A DNA stretch of 64,000 nt, from the NCBI GenBank assembly GCA_022820725.1, contig JAJEFA010000007.1:62001-126000 (forward strand). Direction: 5' to 3'. Below are positions 42,771 through 51,901 of this stretch, one piece after another. Source of the stretch: Candidatus Binatia bacterium (lineage in GTDB: Bacteria > Desulfobacterota > Binatia > Bin18). Numbering within the stretch: the stretch's first letter is position 1; the number at the start of each line of letters is the position of its first letter. The notes under the pieces are model-generated. The model did no database searches and was not told where the DNA came from. It saw nothing but the letters and a program-made list of their open reading frames with translations. Both the position numbers and the translations under genes were made by a program.

Positions 42771-45347
42771 ATGAGGATAACGCGGTGGCCATGTTGGGGA
42801 GTAGTGGCGCTCTTCATTCTGCTGGGAGCAGTGACAGCCAGACCACAGGAAGTGGAATCGCCAGCGGAGGTCGTCGGGCTTGGCACCTTGCAGGTCGTGG
42901 GCTCGCGTCTGGCAGGACGCTCGGCCCAGGACTCACCAGTGCCGGTGGACATCATTCAGGGCGAGGACTTGCAGACCTACGGCATCCGGGACATGGATGC
43001 GCTGCTGTCCGCCACCGTGCCGTCCTATAACGTCAACCAGCATCCCATCAGTGGCGACGCTACCTTCGTGCGACCGGCCAATCTGCGCGGGATGCCGCCC
43101 GACTCCACGCTGGTGCTCATCAACGGCAAACGCCGCCACCGTGCTGCGGTCATTGCCTTCTCCGCGGACGGCAGCAATCGCGGGACGCAGGGCGCCGACC
43201 TGTCCGTCATCCCGGCCATCGCACTGGAGCGGGTCGAAGTCCTGCGCGACGGCGCCGCAGCCCAGTACGGCTCGGATGCCATCGCCGGTATCCTGAACTT
43301 CAAGCTGAAGGAGGCGTCCGAGGGCTTGTCGCTCCACACCAGTTGGGGCCAGACCTACCACGGTGACGGGGACAAGGTGAATGTCGCCGCCAACCTGGGC
43401 CTGCCGCTGACCGACAACGGTTTTGCCAACTTCAGCTTCGAGTTTCTGAACGTCGACGAAACCAGCCGCAGCGTGCAGCGCCGGGATGCGCGCGGGCTGA
43501 TCGAGGCCGGCAATATGCAGGTGCGCCGACCCGCAGCCCAGATCTGGGGGGCGCCCGAAATCCAGTACGACTACAAGCTCTTCGGCAACCTTGGCCTGGA
43601 TCTGGAGGCGCTTGATGCCCGGCTGTACGCCTTTGGCAACTACGCCGAGCGTAAGGTGGAGGGCGGCTTCTTTTTCCGCAACCCCAATACGCGCGGCGGG
43701 ATATTCAGGGGCGACCCGCTTGAAGACGGCACGCCCACGGTCCGGGTGGCCGACCTGTCCGGCACCGGCCTGGGCTGTCCCGCCGTGCCCGCCAACCCGG
43801 CGGCCGACTACACCGGCGTGAATCTGCCCGAGCACTGCTTCCTCTTCAACGAGCGTTTTCCCGGAGGTTTCACACCTCGTTTTGGCGGCTACCTCCAGGA
43901 CTGGAGCATCGCCTTTGGCCTGCGCGGGGAGATGGCGAATGCCTCGGCCCTGCTTGACGGCTGGTCGTACGATGCCAGCGCCAGCTTCGGCTACAACAGC
44001 GTGGACTTCTTCATCCACAACACCATCAACCCGCAGCTGGCCGCCCTGCGCACCGCTATCCCCACGAAATACCGGCCCGGTGGAAACGCGCAGTTTGAGC
44101 GGACGTTCAACCTGGATATTGCCAGGCCCCTGGATACCGGCCTCTTCCACTCTCCGCTGAACGTGGCCTTCGGATTTGAGTATCACATGGAGGAATTCGA
44201 ACAGAAAGTTGGGGAAGCGCAGTCCTGGTTCATCGATGAAAACCTGAGAAATCAGGGTTTTACCATCGGCTCCAACGGGTTTGCGGGCTACCCGCCGCAG
44301 TCGGCCGGCGTGTTCGAACGAAACAATTATGCGCTGTATCTGGACCTGGAAGCCGCAGTCATACCATCCCTTAACCTCGGCCTGGCCGGGCGATATGAAA
44401 ACTTCGACAGTGCAATAGGAGAGTCGCTGAACGGCAAGGGGTCGGTCCGCTGGCAACTGCTGGACGCTCTGGCCCTGCGCGGTTCGGTCGGTTCGGGCTT
44501 CCGCGCCCCAACACCGGGACAGGCGAACATCCGGAAAATCAACTCGCAGTTTACCACCGCAGGCCTAGTCGACCAAGGCATTTTCCCCTCGCATCACCCG
44601 GTCTCAGCCTTCTTCGGAGGCAGGCCGCTGGAGTCGGAAAAATCGGTCAACTATTCCGTCGGCAGCGTGTTCAACGCGGGTGACTTCAGTCTGACCGTCG
44701 ACTATTATCGGATCAAAATTCAGGATCGCATCGGACTGACGCAGGATTTCAGAGTCCCGGGCGAGCAGCGGGCGGCCTTCAACCGCCTCGCTCCCGACGC
44801 GAGTACCCTCACCTCGGTACGCTATTTCACCAATGCGTTTGACACGACCGCGCAAGGGGTCGATATCGTGGCGACCTATCCGCTGGCAACGCGGGTCGGT
44901 GACACTATGTTGACCTTTGCCGGCAACTGGAACCGGCTGAGGCTCGACCGCTTCGACCCGCACGTCATCAATACCAAGCAGGTGCGTCAGATAGAGGATG
45001 GCTTGCCGCAATTCCGGTTTTCGCTGACCGCGGATCACACCTACGGACCGTGGCGCTTCCTGACCCGCGTGTATTTCTACGACGAATTTTTTGAAGCCCA
45101 CGCCAACACCGAAACGCGTTTCCTGACCGCCGGGGAGCGGTGGCTAATGGATGTCGAAGCCTCGTATACCCTGCTGACGCTGCCCTTCACGCAGGCGGTG
45201 ATTCTTGCGGTGGGTGCGGAGAACGTGTTCGACACCTACCCGCGCAGAAATCCGTACGCACGTGACCTGGGAGCAAGGTACCCGGAATCCTCACCCTACG
45301 GCTTCAACGGCGGATTCTACTATGTGCGTGCCGGCTTTGAGTTCTAA
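42771..45347 (+). CDS. TonB-dependent receptor 4 of 4
   Basis: The 858-residue receptor has signal peptide CWGVVALFILLGAVTA, plug domain RSAQDSPVPVDIIQGEDLQ and a barrel ending RAGFEF. Loop cysteines are in GLGCPAVP and LPEHCFLF. ATG 42771 follows GGAGAGAAGG; a GTG at 42759 would overlap the preceding stop. It is closest to receptor 1 in the plug and in several barrel segments. It converges with the HpnL-like gene, 21 bases apart. Confidence 0.95.
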   Translation: MRITRWPCWGVVALFILLGAVTARPQEVESPAEVVGLGTLQVVGSRLAGRSAQDSPVPVDIIQGEDLQTYGIRDMDALLSATVPSYNVNQHPISGDATFVRPANLRGMPPDSTLVLINGKRRHRAAVIAFSADGSNRGTQGADLSVIPAIALERVEVLRDGAAAQYGSDAIAGILNFKLKEASEGLSLHTSWGQTYHGDGDKVNVAANLGLPLTDNGFANFSFEFLNVDETSRSVQRRDARGLIEAGNMQVRRPAAQIWGAPEIQYDYKLFGNLGLDLEALDARLYAFGNYAERKVEGGFFFRNPNTRGGIFRGDPLEDGTPTVRVADLSGTGLGCPAVPANPAADYTGVNLPEHCFLFNERFPGGFTPRFGGYLQDWSIAFGLRGEMANASALLDGWSYDASASFGYNSVDFFIHNTINPQLAALRTAIPTKYRPGGNAQFERTFNLDIARPLDTGLFHSPLNVAFGFEYHMEEFEQKVGEAQSWFIDENLRNQGFTIGSNGFAGYPPQSAGVFERNNYALYLDLEAAVIPSLNLGLAGRYENFDSAIGESLNGKGSVRWQLLDALALRGSVGSGFRAPTPGQANIRKINSQFTTAGLVDQGIFPSHHPVSAFFGGRPLESEKSVNYSVGSVFNAGDFSLTVDYYRIKIQDRIGLTQDFRVPGEQRAAFNRLAPDASTLTSVRYFTNAFDTTAQGVDIVATYPLATRVGDTMLTFAGNWNRLRLDRFDPHVINTKQVRQIEDGLPQFRFSLTADHTYGPWRFLTRVYFYDEFFEAHANTETRFLTAGERWLMDVEASYTLLTLPFTQAVILAVGAENVFDTYPRRNPYARDLGARYPESSPYGFNGGFYYVRAGFEF

Positions 45348-45368
45348 CCACGACGGGACGGCTGCGAA

Positions 45369-46388
45369 TCAGGTCGGGGACGTTTTCTTCGGAAAAAAGT
45401 CATAGCCGGCTCGGGTCAGAACGATCAGACCGACCGAGTTGTAGACAGCCTCGCGCGCACGTTTGAGGAGCATGAGCGTCAGACCGGCGCTCTCCTCAAT
45501 ACCGAGCAGACGACAGAGGAATACCCCACCCGCTTCACGTACCCCCAACGCGCCAGGGATGATTAATGCCGCAGCCGTGACGGGTTGAATCATGGTTTCA
45601 ATAATGAGGGCGTCCATCCAACTGACCGGGGTGCCAATCAGGATCAAAAACACATAGACTTCCACCGCCCCAACCACCCAGCCCAGAAAGTGGTACAGGC
45701 TGGCCGCGATGAAATCCTTGGCATCTCCGTCATACAAATGAAAAAGATGCGCATCGATGTGTTTGGCCCGCTCCTGCCAGTGCTCCAGGCGGCTCCAGCC
45801 TGGGAATCGACGCCGCAGCCAGCCAACGCATTTTTCAACAAGACCCCGCTGCTGCCAGCGCACGAGAACCATCACAAACCCGTATGCCATGACAAAAACG
45901 GCACCGAATATCCACCAGGCATGAAAACCGACATCCAGGCGATACAGGAAAAATGGTAAGCCCAGTACAATAAAGGCAACCTGGGAGACAGTCAGGGCCG
46001 TCTTGGCAGCGACCACTGATGCCGTACCAACATCGGAGGTCACGCCATATTGCCGCAAAAGATAGACTTTGACGGCCTCACCGCCGACATTCGCCGTGGG
46101 CGTCAAATTATTGATGGCCTCGCCGGCCAGTCGGGTGAACGAGAGCCGAAGCAGGGAGAGCTGCCTGGCAGCCGCTGAGCGACCCATGGTATAGCCCCAA
46201 CCCTTGGCATCAAACAGCGCCACAAAGCTCTGGGGAATCAGGGTCAGGGGGGCGAGCCAGCCAATGTGGTACAGGTGTTGTGCGACCTCAGCAATGCCGA
46301 CCTTCCAGAAGAGCACTCCCAGCAGGCTGAGGCCGAGCAGAGCTGCACCAAGCTGGAGGGCTCGGCTCTTTTTCTGCTCGGCGGTCAT
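45369..46388 (-). CDS. hpnL: HpnL-like membrane protein (lysylphosphatidylglycerol synthase-type/flippase-like)
   Basis: The 339-residue integral membrane protein has about eight helices (LQLGAALLGLSLLGVLFW, PLTLIPQSFVALFDA, MDALIIETMIQPVTAAALIIPG and others). It shows the LPG_synthase_TM-type motifs LTPTANVGGEAVKVYLLRQY and PGALGVREAGGVFL. HpnL is the hopanoid-associated member; its biochemical role is not settled, and lipid flipping is a common suggestion. Assignment rests on the family pattern plus the nearby hpnN/K/I/J. It is separated from those genes by the receptor array. Confidence 0.78.
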   Translation of the reverse strand: MTAEQKKSRALQLGAALLGLSLLGVLFWKVGIAEVAQHLYHIGWLAPLTLIPQSFVALFDAKGWGYTMGRSAAARQLSLLRLSFTRLAGEAINNLTPTANVGGEAVKVYLLRQYGVTSDVGTASVVAAKTALTVSQVAFIVLGLPFFLYRLDVGFHAWWIFGAVFVMAYGFVMVLVRWQQRGLVEKCVGWLRRRFPGWSRLEHWQERAKHIDAHLFHLYDGDAKDFIAASLYHFLGWVVGAVEVYVFLILIGTPVSWMDALIIETMIQPVTAAALIIPGALGVREAGGVFLCRLLGIEESAGLTLMLLKRAREAVYNSVGLIVLTRAGYDFFPKKTSPT

Positions 46389-46548
46389 ACCTGGATTTCT
46401 CTAGGGAGCAGTAGAAGGGGAGAAAGAGTGTCGTCGCCATTCATTTGCCATGAAAAACGGCGGGCGACGATATGCTTTGAAGGCAGTGCAGGGTGCAAGC
46501 AATCGCTCTCTTGTCCGGGTACGAGTCTTGGGGTTTGTTGGGTGCCGG

Positions 46549-47448
46549 CTACTCAGGGGCTCCAGACGGGAGACCGGCCATCTCTCGCACAACGGTCGCC
46601 AGTGCCCCCCAGTCGAGGTCGCCCCGCCCTCTGGCAAAGGCGGCCCGCAAATGGTTATCAGCCAGGTCGGCCAATGGTAAAGGTGCGGCAACGTCTTTGG
46701 CTAACTTTTGCATCAGCCCGACATCTTTCAGGCCCAACGCCAGCGCGAAGCCCGCAGGAACGAACTCCTGCTTGGCAATCCGGCTGCCATAGCCCTGGAA
46801 CAAGGGAACGGGCAGTAATGCTCGGATCAGTTCCAGAACGGTCTCGTTTTGCAAGCCGCCCTTCTCCGCCAAGGTCAGCGCCTCGCTGATAGTCTCGATA
46901 CCGGCAATCACAAAAAAGTTGCCCACCAGCTTGAGGACATTGGCGAGGTGGGGCTCTTCTCCCACCACGATGACCCCCTGACCCATGACCTCAAACGCAG
47001 GGCGGCAGCGATCAACGGCCGCAGCTGAGCCGGCCGGACAGATCCACAGTTTTGCCGCGGCTGCGGCCTCCGGACGGCCAAAGACCGGCGAGGCCACAAA
47101 ATGTGCCCCTCGGTCGTGATACAGCGGCGCCAGTTCTTTGGTCACATCGGGCGAGACGGTACTCATATCAACGTGAATTCCATCCGGTTTGAGGCCGGCC
47201 AGAATGCCGTTCTCACCCAGCGCAATAGCCCGGAGCGCGGCGTCGTCGGCAATAATGCTGATCACAATATCGGATTGCGCGGCCAACTCGCGAGGGGAAT
47301 CAGCCCACTGCGCTCCGTTTTGGCGCAAGGTGTCGGCCCGTGAGGCCGTGCGATTGAAAATCGCGAGGGGAAAATCTGCGTCGAGCAGATGCTGCGCCAT
47401 GGGCAGGCCCATCCGGCCCAGTCCAATAAAGCCAATCGATGATGTCAT
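46549..47448 (-). CDS. NAD(P)-dependent 3-hydroxyisobutyrate dehydrogenase-family reductase
   Basis: The 299-residue beta-hydroxyacid dehydrogenase has an N-terminal Rossmann motif IGFIGLGRMGLPMAQHLL (5-22) and DMSTVSPDVTKEL. The HIBADH catalytic lysine motif reads LKLVGNFFVIAGIE (about 172-185), then a helical C-terminal domain. ATG 47448 is supported by AAAGGAC upstream; the longer frame from 47595 runs through a low-complexity repeat and is rejected. Substrate unknown; members reduce or oxidise small hydroxy acids. Confidence 0.9.
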   Translation of the reverse strand: MTSSIGFIGLGRMGLPMAQHLLDADFPLAIFNRTASRADTLRQNGAQWADSPRELAAQSDIVISIIADDAALRAIALGENGILAGLKPDGIHVDMSTVSPDVTKELAPLYHDRGAHFVASPVFGRPEAAAAAKLWICPAGSAAAVDRCRPAFEVMGQGVIVVGEEPHLANVLKLVGNFFVIAGIETISEALTLAEKGGLQNETVLELIRALLPVPLFQGYGSRIAKQEFVPAGFALALGLKDVGLMQKLAKDVAAPLPLADLADNHLRAAFARGRGDLDWGALATVVREMAGLPSGAPE

Positions 47449-47461
47449 ATCTGCTTTGTCC

Positions 47462-47537
47462 TTTGGGTCCTTTGAGTTTATGGGGTCCCTTGAGTCCGAC
47501 CCAACAGACTCAATAGACTCAACGGACTCAACAGACC
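47462..47537. repeat. GACTCA-rich degenerate tandem microrepeat
   Basis: Units such as CAATAGACTCA, ACGGACTCA and ACAGACC repeat about every 9-10 bases, preceded by GGTCCTTTGAG and GGTCCCTTGAGTCC units. It lies directly upstream of the HIBADH-like start (minus strand). Related stretches are at 21427 and 27571. Confidence 0.6.
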
Positions 47538-47542
47538 TCATC

Positions 47543-47932
47543 TCAGTGCATGGCATGTGGTTCGCGCAGAATAAATTCGGCGATTTCCGCATCAAACTGC
47601 TCGCCGTCAGCCGTGGTCATCTGATAGCTGCCGCGCATGGAGCCAAAGGGTGTGGTCAGCGGACAGCCCGAGGTGTACTCAAAGGATTGGCCCTGCGCCA
47701 GGACAGGCTGCTCGCCCACCACGCCCGGTCCTTTGACTTCCTCCACATGGCCGGTCGCGTCGGTAATAATCCAGTGACGGGTCATGAGCTGGGCGGTGAC
47801 CGGCCCTTCGTTGGTGATGCGGATGGTATACAGGAAGAACCACTGACTCTGCTGAGGAGAAGAGCGGGTCGGATCGTATTGGGTTTCCACGCTGATGCGA
47901 ATCCCTCGGGTGACTGCTTCAGAGGCTGGCAC
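47543..47932 (-). CDS. apaG: ApaG family protein
   Basis: The 129-residue ApaG/DUF525 protein has an immunoglobulin-like fold (WFFLYTIRITNEGPVTAQLM, RHWIITDATGHVEEVKGPGV, FEYTSGCPLTTPFGSMRGSY). ApaG proteins are small divalent-cation-binding proteins linked to Co/Mg tolerance; the precise function is unclear. The GTG at 47932 is preferred: AGAGGAGGAG lies 6-7 bases upstream and the length then matches the E. coli protein (about 125). The ATG at 47956 lacks a binding site. Confidence 0.93.
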   Translation of the reverse strand: MPASEAVTRGIRISVETQYDPTRSSPQQSQWFFLYTIRITNEGPVTAQLMTRHWIITDATGHVEEVKGPGVVGEQPVLAQGQSFEYTSGCPLTTPFGSMRGSYQMTTADGEQFDAEIAEFILREPHAMH

Positions 47933-48015
47933 GCTGTCTCCTCCTCTTTCTCTCATTGGTCCGCATGTCGGGAGTGTATGACCGCCCCGCCAGCGCGTCA
48001 ACCAAGTCCGTCACC

Positions 48016-48447
48016 TTACTCCTCAGCCAGGGCCGCTACGATATCTGTTGCCAGCCGCTGACCTGTTTCATTGTCCAGCGTGCCCGCCGGCCATTCAATG
48101 CCGAGCCCCGCACCCTCGGTCGAATCCGGGAATCTAGGAATAATATGGAAGTGGATGTGCATCACGGCCTGATGCGCACTGGTACCGTTATTTTGCAGAA
48201 CGTTGAACGCCGTGGCCCCAGTGGCTTTGAGGACGGCCCGACTCAGCCGGGGCAGCACCCGGCCAAGGGCTGCCGCGGATTCGTCCGAAAGCTGGTCTAT
48301 TGTTTCTGCCGGCTCTTTTGGGATGAGCAGGGTATGGCCGCTGCTCAGCGGACCAATGTCGAGAAAGGCGAAAACCTGGTCGTCTTCATAGACCTTGTGA
48401 CACGGAATTTCGCCTGCAATGATTTTTAGAAAGATTGTCTCTGCCAT
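48016..48447 (-). CDS. HIT-family nucleotide-binding hydrolase
   Basis: The 143-residue protein has the histidine triad HIHFHIIP (H97, H99, H101), the upstream FLDIGPLSSGHTLLIPK segment and QNNGTSAHQAV. HIT proteins hydrolyse nucleoside phosphoramidates or AMP-linked substrates. It sits between apaG and a divergently located SMP-30 gene on the minus strand; no functional link is evident. Confidence 0.94.
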   Translation of the reverse strand: MAETIFLKIIAGEIPCHKVYEDDQVFAFLDIGPLSSGHTLLIPKEPAETIDQLSDESAAALGRVLPRLSRAVLKATGATAFNVLQNNGTSAHQAVMHIHFHIIPRFPDSTEGAGLGIEWPAGTLDNETGQRLATDIVAALAEE

Positions 48448-48528
48448 GTCCCGAGATTAACGTATGACAGAACAGGCGGCTAGGGTTGGGGCCGTGAGCT
48501 ATAATCTCAGGACCCAACCCACCCCGAC

Positions 48529-49383
48529 CTACGGCAATCCGGCGCCCGGCACCTCAACCTGGACCGTTTCGATAGCAGCGGCGGACTTCCCCTGGGCTAG
48601 CTCCTCTATGGTTGTGGCCGCGGTCAGCATGAAGAGCGTCTGCCGCCCTTCTCCGCCCAACATACAGGCAACGGCCCGTTTGTCTGCGACAGAAACACGA
48701 TGCGTGACCTCTCCGCCGTCTTTGACCCGAATAAATTCGCCACTCCCAAACGAACTCACCCAGACCGCTCCTTCGGCGTCCAAACAAATCCCGTCAGGCG
48801 TCGCTTCACCCAGTTGAGCAAACACGCGCCGGTCCGACAGCGAACCGTCGTCTGCAATATGGAAAGCGGTTAAACGATTCGCAAAGCTTTCGGCAACGAT
48901 GAAGGTACCCCCGTCCGGACTGATCACACTGCCATTCGGGAAGCTCAGACCGTCCGCTACCACGCGGGTCTGTCCGTCCGGCGAGACCATGACAATATTT
49001 GCCGGCTGGGCTTCTTCGCCGCCCATCAGATCGTAGCCAAAGCTCCCGATATAGGACCGCCCCTGGGCATCAACAACCATATCGTTGATATCGCCCCGGA
49101 CGAGCGCAGAGACATCAGCGACTTCCGCGAGGCCGTTCGGGTCCTGCCGGAGCAGTTTTCTATCGTGCATGGAGACGATGAGCAGCCGTCCATCCGGCAG
49201 AAAGCCCAGCCCCGACGGGCGCTGTGGAACCGTTGCCACCGCCTCGGTGTTGCCCTGCGCATCCACCGTGAGTACTTTCTCGGCGAACATGTCGGAAACC
49301 CAGAGTTTGCCGTCGTGCCAACGTGGGCCTTCAAGAAAAACAAATCCGTCTGCGAGGAGCTGCGGAGTGAGCTGGGTAGCCAT
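48529..49383 (-). CDS. SMP-30/gluconolactonase-like beta-propeller protein
   Basis: The 284-residue six-bladed propeller of the SMP-30 family has FLEGPRWHDGKLWVSDMFAE (metal-binding Glu near 18), DINDMVVDAQGRSYIGSFGYD and PDGICLDAEGAVWVSSFGSG. Family members hydrolyse sugar lactones or other esters using a divalent metal. ATG 49383 follows AAAGGGGGAC. It is probably co-transcribed with the upstream enoyl-CoA hydratase (18 bases apart), so a catabolic lactone substrate is possible. Another SMP-30 gene lies at 50975-51901. Confidence 0.92.
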   Translation of the reverse strand: MATQLTPQLLADGFVFLEGPRWHDGKLWVSDMFAEKVLTVDAQGNTEAVATVPQRPSGLGFLPDGRLLIVSMHDRKLLRQDPNGLAEVADVSALVRGDINDMVVDAQGRSYIGSFGYDLMGGEEAQPANIVMVSPDGQTRVVADGLSFPNGSVISPDGGTFIVAESFANRLTAFHIADDGSLSDRRVFAQLGEATPDGICLDAEGAVWVSSFGSGEFIRVKDGGEVTHRVSVADKRAVACMLGGEGRQTLFMLTAATTIEELAQGKSAAAIETVQVEVPGAGLP

Positions 49384-49401
49384 ACTGTCCCCCTTTCATG
49401 C

Positions 49402-50199
49402 TTAGCGGCCACGGAAGACCGGTTGCCGTTTGTCCATAAACGCGTTGACGCCTTCTTGATGATCTTCCGTCTGGCCACAGCGCAAATGCGTTTCCGCCTC
49501 CCGGTCGAGCATAGTACGAAAATCTACCGCACCCGACGCATTGACGTTGGCCTTCATATAACGGTAGCTGACCAAGGGGCCGGAGGCGACCCGCTCGGCC
49601 AGTTCCATGGCTTCGTTCATGAGCTGGTCGTGGGCAAAGACACGGTTGACCAGACCAATCCGCAGAGCTTCATCCGCGTTAATCATATCCGGCAAAAAGA
49701 ACAACTCCTTGGCCTTGGCTTGGCCGACCAAACGGCTGAGCTGCCAGGTCGTGCCGTAGTCGCCGCCGTAGCCGACCCGCGCATAGGCTGTTCCGAGCCG
49801 AGCCCGGTCGGAGGCAAAGCGCAGGTCGCACGACAGGGCGATACCCAGACCGGCGCCGGCGGCCGGGCCGTTAATGACTGCAATCGTGACCTTGGGCATA
49901 TGGTGCAGCAGCCAGGGCCAGGTATGACCCTCGCGGAGTTCGTCGACCTGCTGCTCAAGAGTGGAATCCCGAGTGCCGATTTCCTCGCCCTTTTGCATGG
50001 CTGACACATCGCCGCCCGCGCAAAAGCCCCGGCCCGCACCCGTCAGCACAACAGCGCCAACCTCGGGGTTTTCCGACATCTCACGCAGCGCCGAAACCGC
50101 CGCCTGGTTCATGTCTCTGGTGAGCGCGTTGAGCTTATCCGGACGATTCATGGTCAGAATACCGACCCGGTTTGTGACTTCGATATTGAGATCCGCCAT
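49402..50199 (-). CDS. enoyl-CoA hydratase/isomerase family protein
   Basis: The 265-residue crotonase-fold protein has oxyanion-hole segments VLTGAGRGFCAGGDVSAM (about 51-68) and AVINGPAAGAGLGIALSCDL (about 104-123). It keeps the region YARVGYGGDYGTTWQL, where typical hydratases have a second catalytic glutamate; here the position looks like Gly/Asp, suggesting isomerase-type or other activity. ATG 50199 follows AGGAGGAAG. It forms an operon with the downstream SMP-30 gene. Confidence 0.92.
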   Translation of the reverse strand: MADLNIEVTNRVGILTMNRPDKLNALTRDMNQAAVSALREMSENPEVGAVVLTGAGRGFCAGGDVSAMQKGEEIGTRDSTLEQQVDELREGHTWPWLLHHMPKVTIAVINGPAAGAGLGIALSCDLRFASDRARLGTAYARVGYGGDYGTTWQLSRLVGQAKAKELFFLPDMINADEALRIGLVNRVFAHDQLMNEAMELAERVASGPLVSYRYMKANVNASGAVDFRTMLDREAETHLRCGQTEDHQEGVNAFMDKRQPVFRGR

Positions 50200-50298
50200 C
50201 TATCTTCCTCCTTAGCTCCCTGTGGATGAAGCTTGCACTTTATCGCGTTTTGCGTAGAAAGGAAGGGACAACTCAAGAATGGAAAAGGAGAGAAAATT

Positions 50299-50928
50299 AT
50301 GACGGCAACCGCAGACCCGCATCAAATTACGAGTGTAGAACAGCTTCGCGAACGCATTGGATCGCCGAGCGAGCTCGTTCCGCATAAGCTCTGGACCGAG
50401 TTGGACGAGTCATGCATGGACTTCATCAAACGCTCACCGTTTCTCTTGCTCGCCACGGCAGACGCCGAAGGGAATCAGGATGTCTCGCCCAAAGGGGACG
50501 GGCCGGGGTTTGTCTGTATTGAGGATGCACATACGCTGCTCATCCCGGACCGGGCGGGCAACAAGCTGATCTTCGGACTGACCAATATCATTGAGAACCC
50601 GCATATTGGCCTGATTTTCCTGCTGCCGGGCACACCGGAAACCATGCGGGTCAATGGTACGGCGGAGCTCACGGCCGACCCGGAAATCCTGGAACGTCTG
50701 TCCGCGCGTGGAAAACCCGCGGTGGTGGCCATCCGGGTCCATATCAAAGAGGTGTTCTACCACTGTGCCAAGGCATTTATCCGGTCGCAACTCTGGAAGC
50801 CCGATACGTGGGAGGAACGATTAAAGATCTCGTTCGGCAAGATTCTGGCAGCCAAGATGGGCGGCGATGCCGGCATGGCCAATAAGATTGATGAATTTGT
50901 CGAACAGGACTACCGGACCAATCTGTAG
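50299..50928 (+). CDS. pyridoxamine-5'-phosphate-oxidase-fold FMN protein
   Basis: The 209-residue split-barrel flavin-binding protein of the PPOX superfamily, MSMEG_1061-like, has SPFLLLATADAEGNQDVSPKGD (about 47-68), GLTNIIENPHIGLIFLLPG and RVNGTAELTADP. The family binds FMN or F420 and reduces or oxidises varied small molecules. ATG 50299 is supported by AAAGGAGA; the frame open from 50233 has no binding site. It is divergent from the enoyl-CoA hydratase and converges with the SMP-30 gene. Confidence 0.9.
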   Translation: MTATADPHQITSVEQLRERIGSPSELVPHKLWTELDESCMDFIKRSPFLLLATADAEGNQDVSPKGDGPGFVCIEDAHTLLIPDRAGNKLIFGLTNIIENPHIGLIFLLPGTPETMRVNGTAELTADPEILERLSARGKPAVVAIRVHIKEVFYHCAKAFIRSQLWKPDTWEERLKISFGKILAAKMGGDAGMANKIDEFVEQDYRTNL

Positions 50929-50974
50929 GTTTCCTCCTTGAATTCCCTCTTCTAGGGGAGAGGGGGCCTGTTTC

Positions 50975-51901
50975 CTACAGCAGGTCCAACCCTCTCCGCT
51001 CCCATTCCATCGCCACAACCCGGCCCAAGCCGGATTCCGTAATATATAAGGTCTTCGCATCAACACCGCCAAAGGCGATATTCGTGACCGCTCTGTCCTC
51101 ACTCGGAATCCGATCGACCTGCTGCCCGTGCGGATCAAAGACAATAATGCCCCCTCCCAGCACACCGCAAACCAGGACATAGCCTGCTTCGTCCAGACAA
51201 AAACCGTCAGGATAATGGCCGGCCGGTAGTTGACAGAATGACCGGCGCTGGCCGAGTTCGCCTGGGACAAGAATAGGAAAGGCGCACAGGGAGGCAGCAA
51301 AGGTTTCTGCTACGAGCAGAGTTTTACCGTCCGGGGTGAGGCCAATGCCGTTTGGATGTTGCAGATTGGTAGCGACACGCCGAATCCATGTCCCCTCCGG
51401 ACTGGCGTAGTAGACACTGCCCTGGCGCCGAGTTGGCGCATTCATTGGTTCAGGATGCGTGGGATCACGCTGGATCGGATCGGTAAAATAGCAATTTCCT
51501 TCAGCGTCAAAGACTAAATCGTTTGGCGCGCTGAGTTGCGCGCCGTCACATGAGGTGTATAACCGTTCGACCTTGCCCTCGGCGTCAATCCGCTCAAGGC
51601 GTCCAGTCTCGTAGTCTGGAGCCGGCCCAATGGGCAGCCCCTTGCGCCAACGAAATCCGCCGTTATTCGTGACGTATAAGGCTCCGTCCGGCCCCCGGGC
51701 AGCACCGTTCGGACCACCACCCGGAGTGGCAAAGGTGGAGAGCTTGCCGTCAGGGGAAATTCTCCGAACGCGGCCGCCTCGGATTTCTACCCAATGCACA
51801 CTCCCGTCCGGGTCACAGACAGGGCCCTCCGGGAATGCCAAGCCGGTTGCAATAACGGTGTGAGGCATACGGTCGAGCGCACCCGACGTGCGCTCAAACA
51901 T
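50975..51901 (-). CDS. SMP-30/gluconolactonase-like protein (selenoprotein operon)
   Basis: The 308-residue SMP-30 propeller protein has GLAFPEGPVCDPDGSVHWVE (metal Glu near 26), APNDLVFDAEGNCYFTDPI and PDGFCLDEAGYVLVCGVLGG. ATG 51901 immediately follows the selenoprotein's TGA (51902-51904), so translation is probably coupled; an internal ATG at 51868 also fits the family start. As third gene of a minus-strand operon it may act on the same substrate as the selenoprotein. A fragment of a related gene survives at 53598-53666. Confidence 0.92.
   Translation of the reverse strand: MFERTSGALDRMPHTVIATGLAFPEGPVCDPDGSVHWVEIRGGRVRRISPDGKLSTFATPGGGPNGAARGPDGALYVTNNGGFRWRKGLPIGPAPDYETGRLERIDAEGKVERLYTSCDGAQLSAPNDLVFDAEGNCYFTDPIQRDPTHPEPMNAPTRRQGSVYYASPEGTWIRRVATNLQHPNGIGLTPDGKTLLVAETFAASLCAFPILVPGELGQRRSFCQLPAGHYPDGFCLDEAGYVLVCGVLGGGIIVFDPHGQQVDRIPSEDRAVTNIAFGGVDAKTLYITESGLGRVVAMEWERRGLDLL

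Noticed and set aside
47449..47595. N-terminal extension of the HIBADH-like gene (SVESVESIESVGSDS)
   Set aside because: Encoded by the GACTCA microrepeat; the Rossmann fold starts at the ATG at 47448, which has its own binding site.
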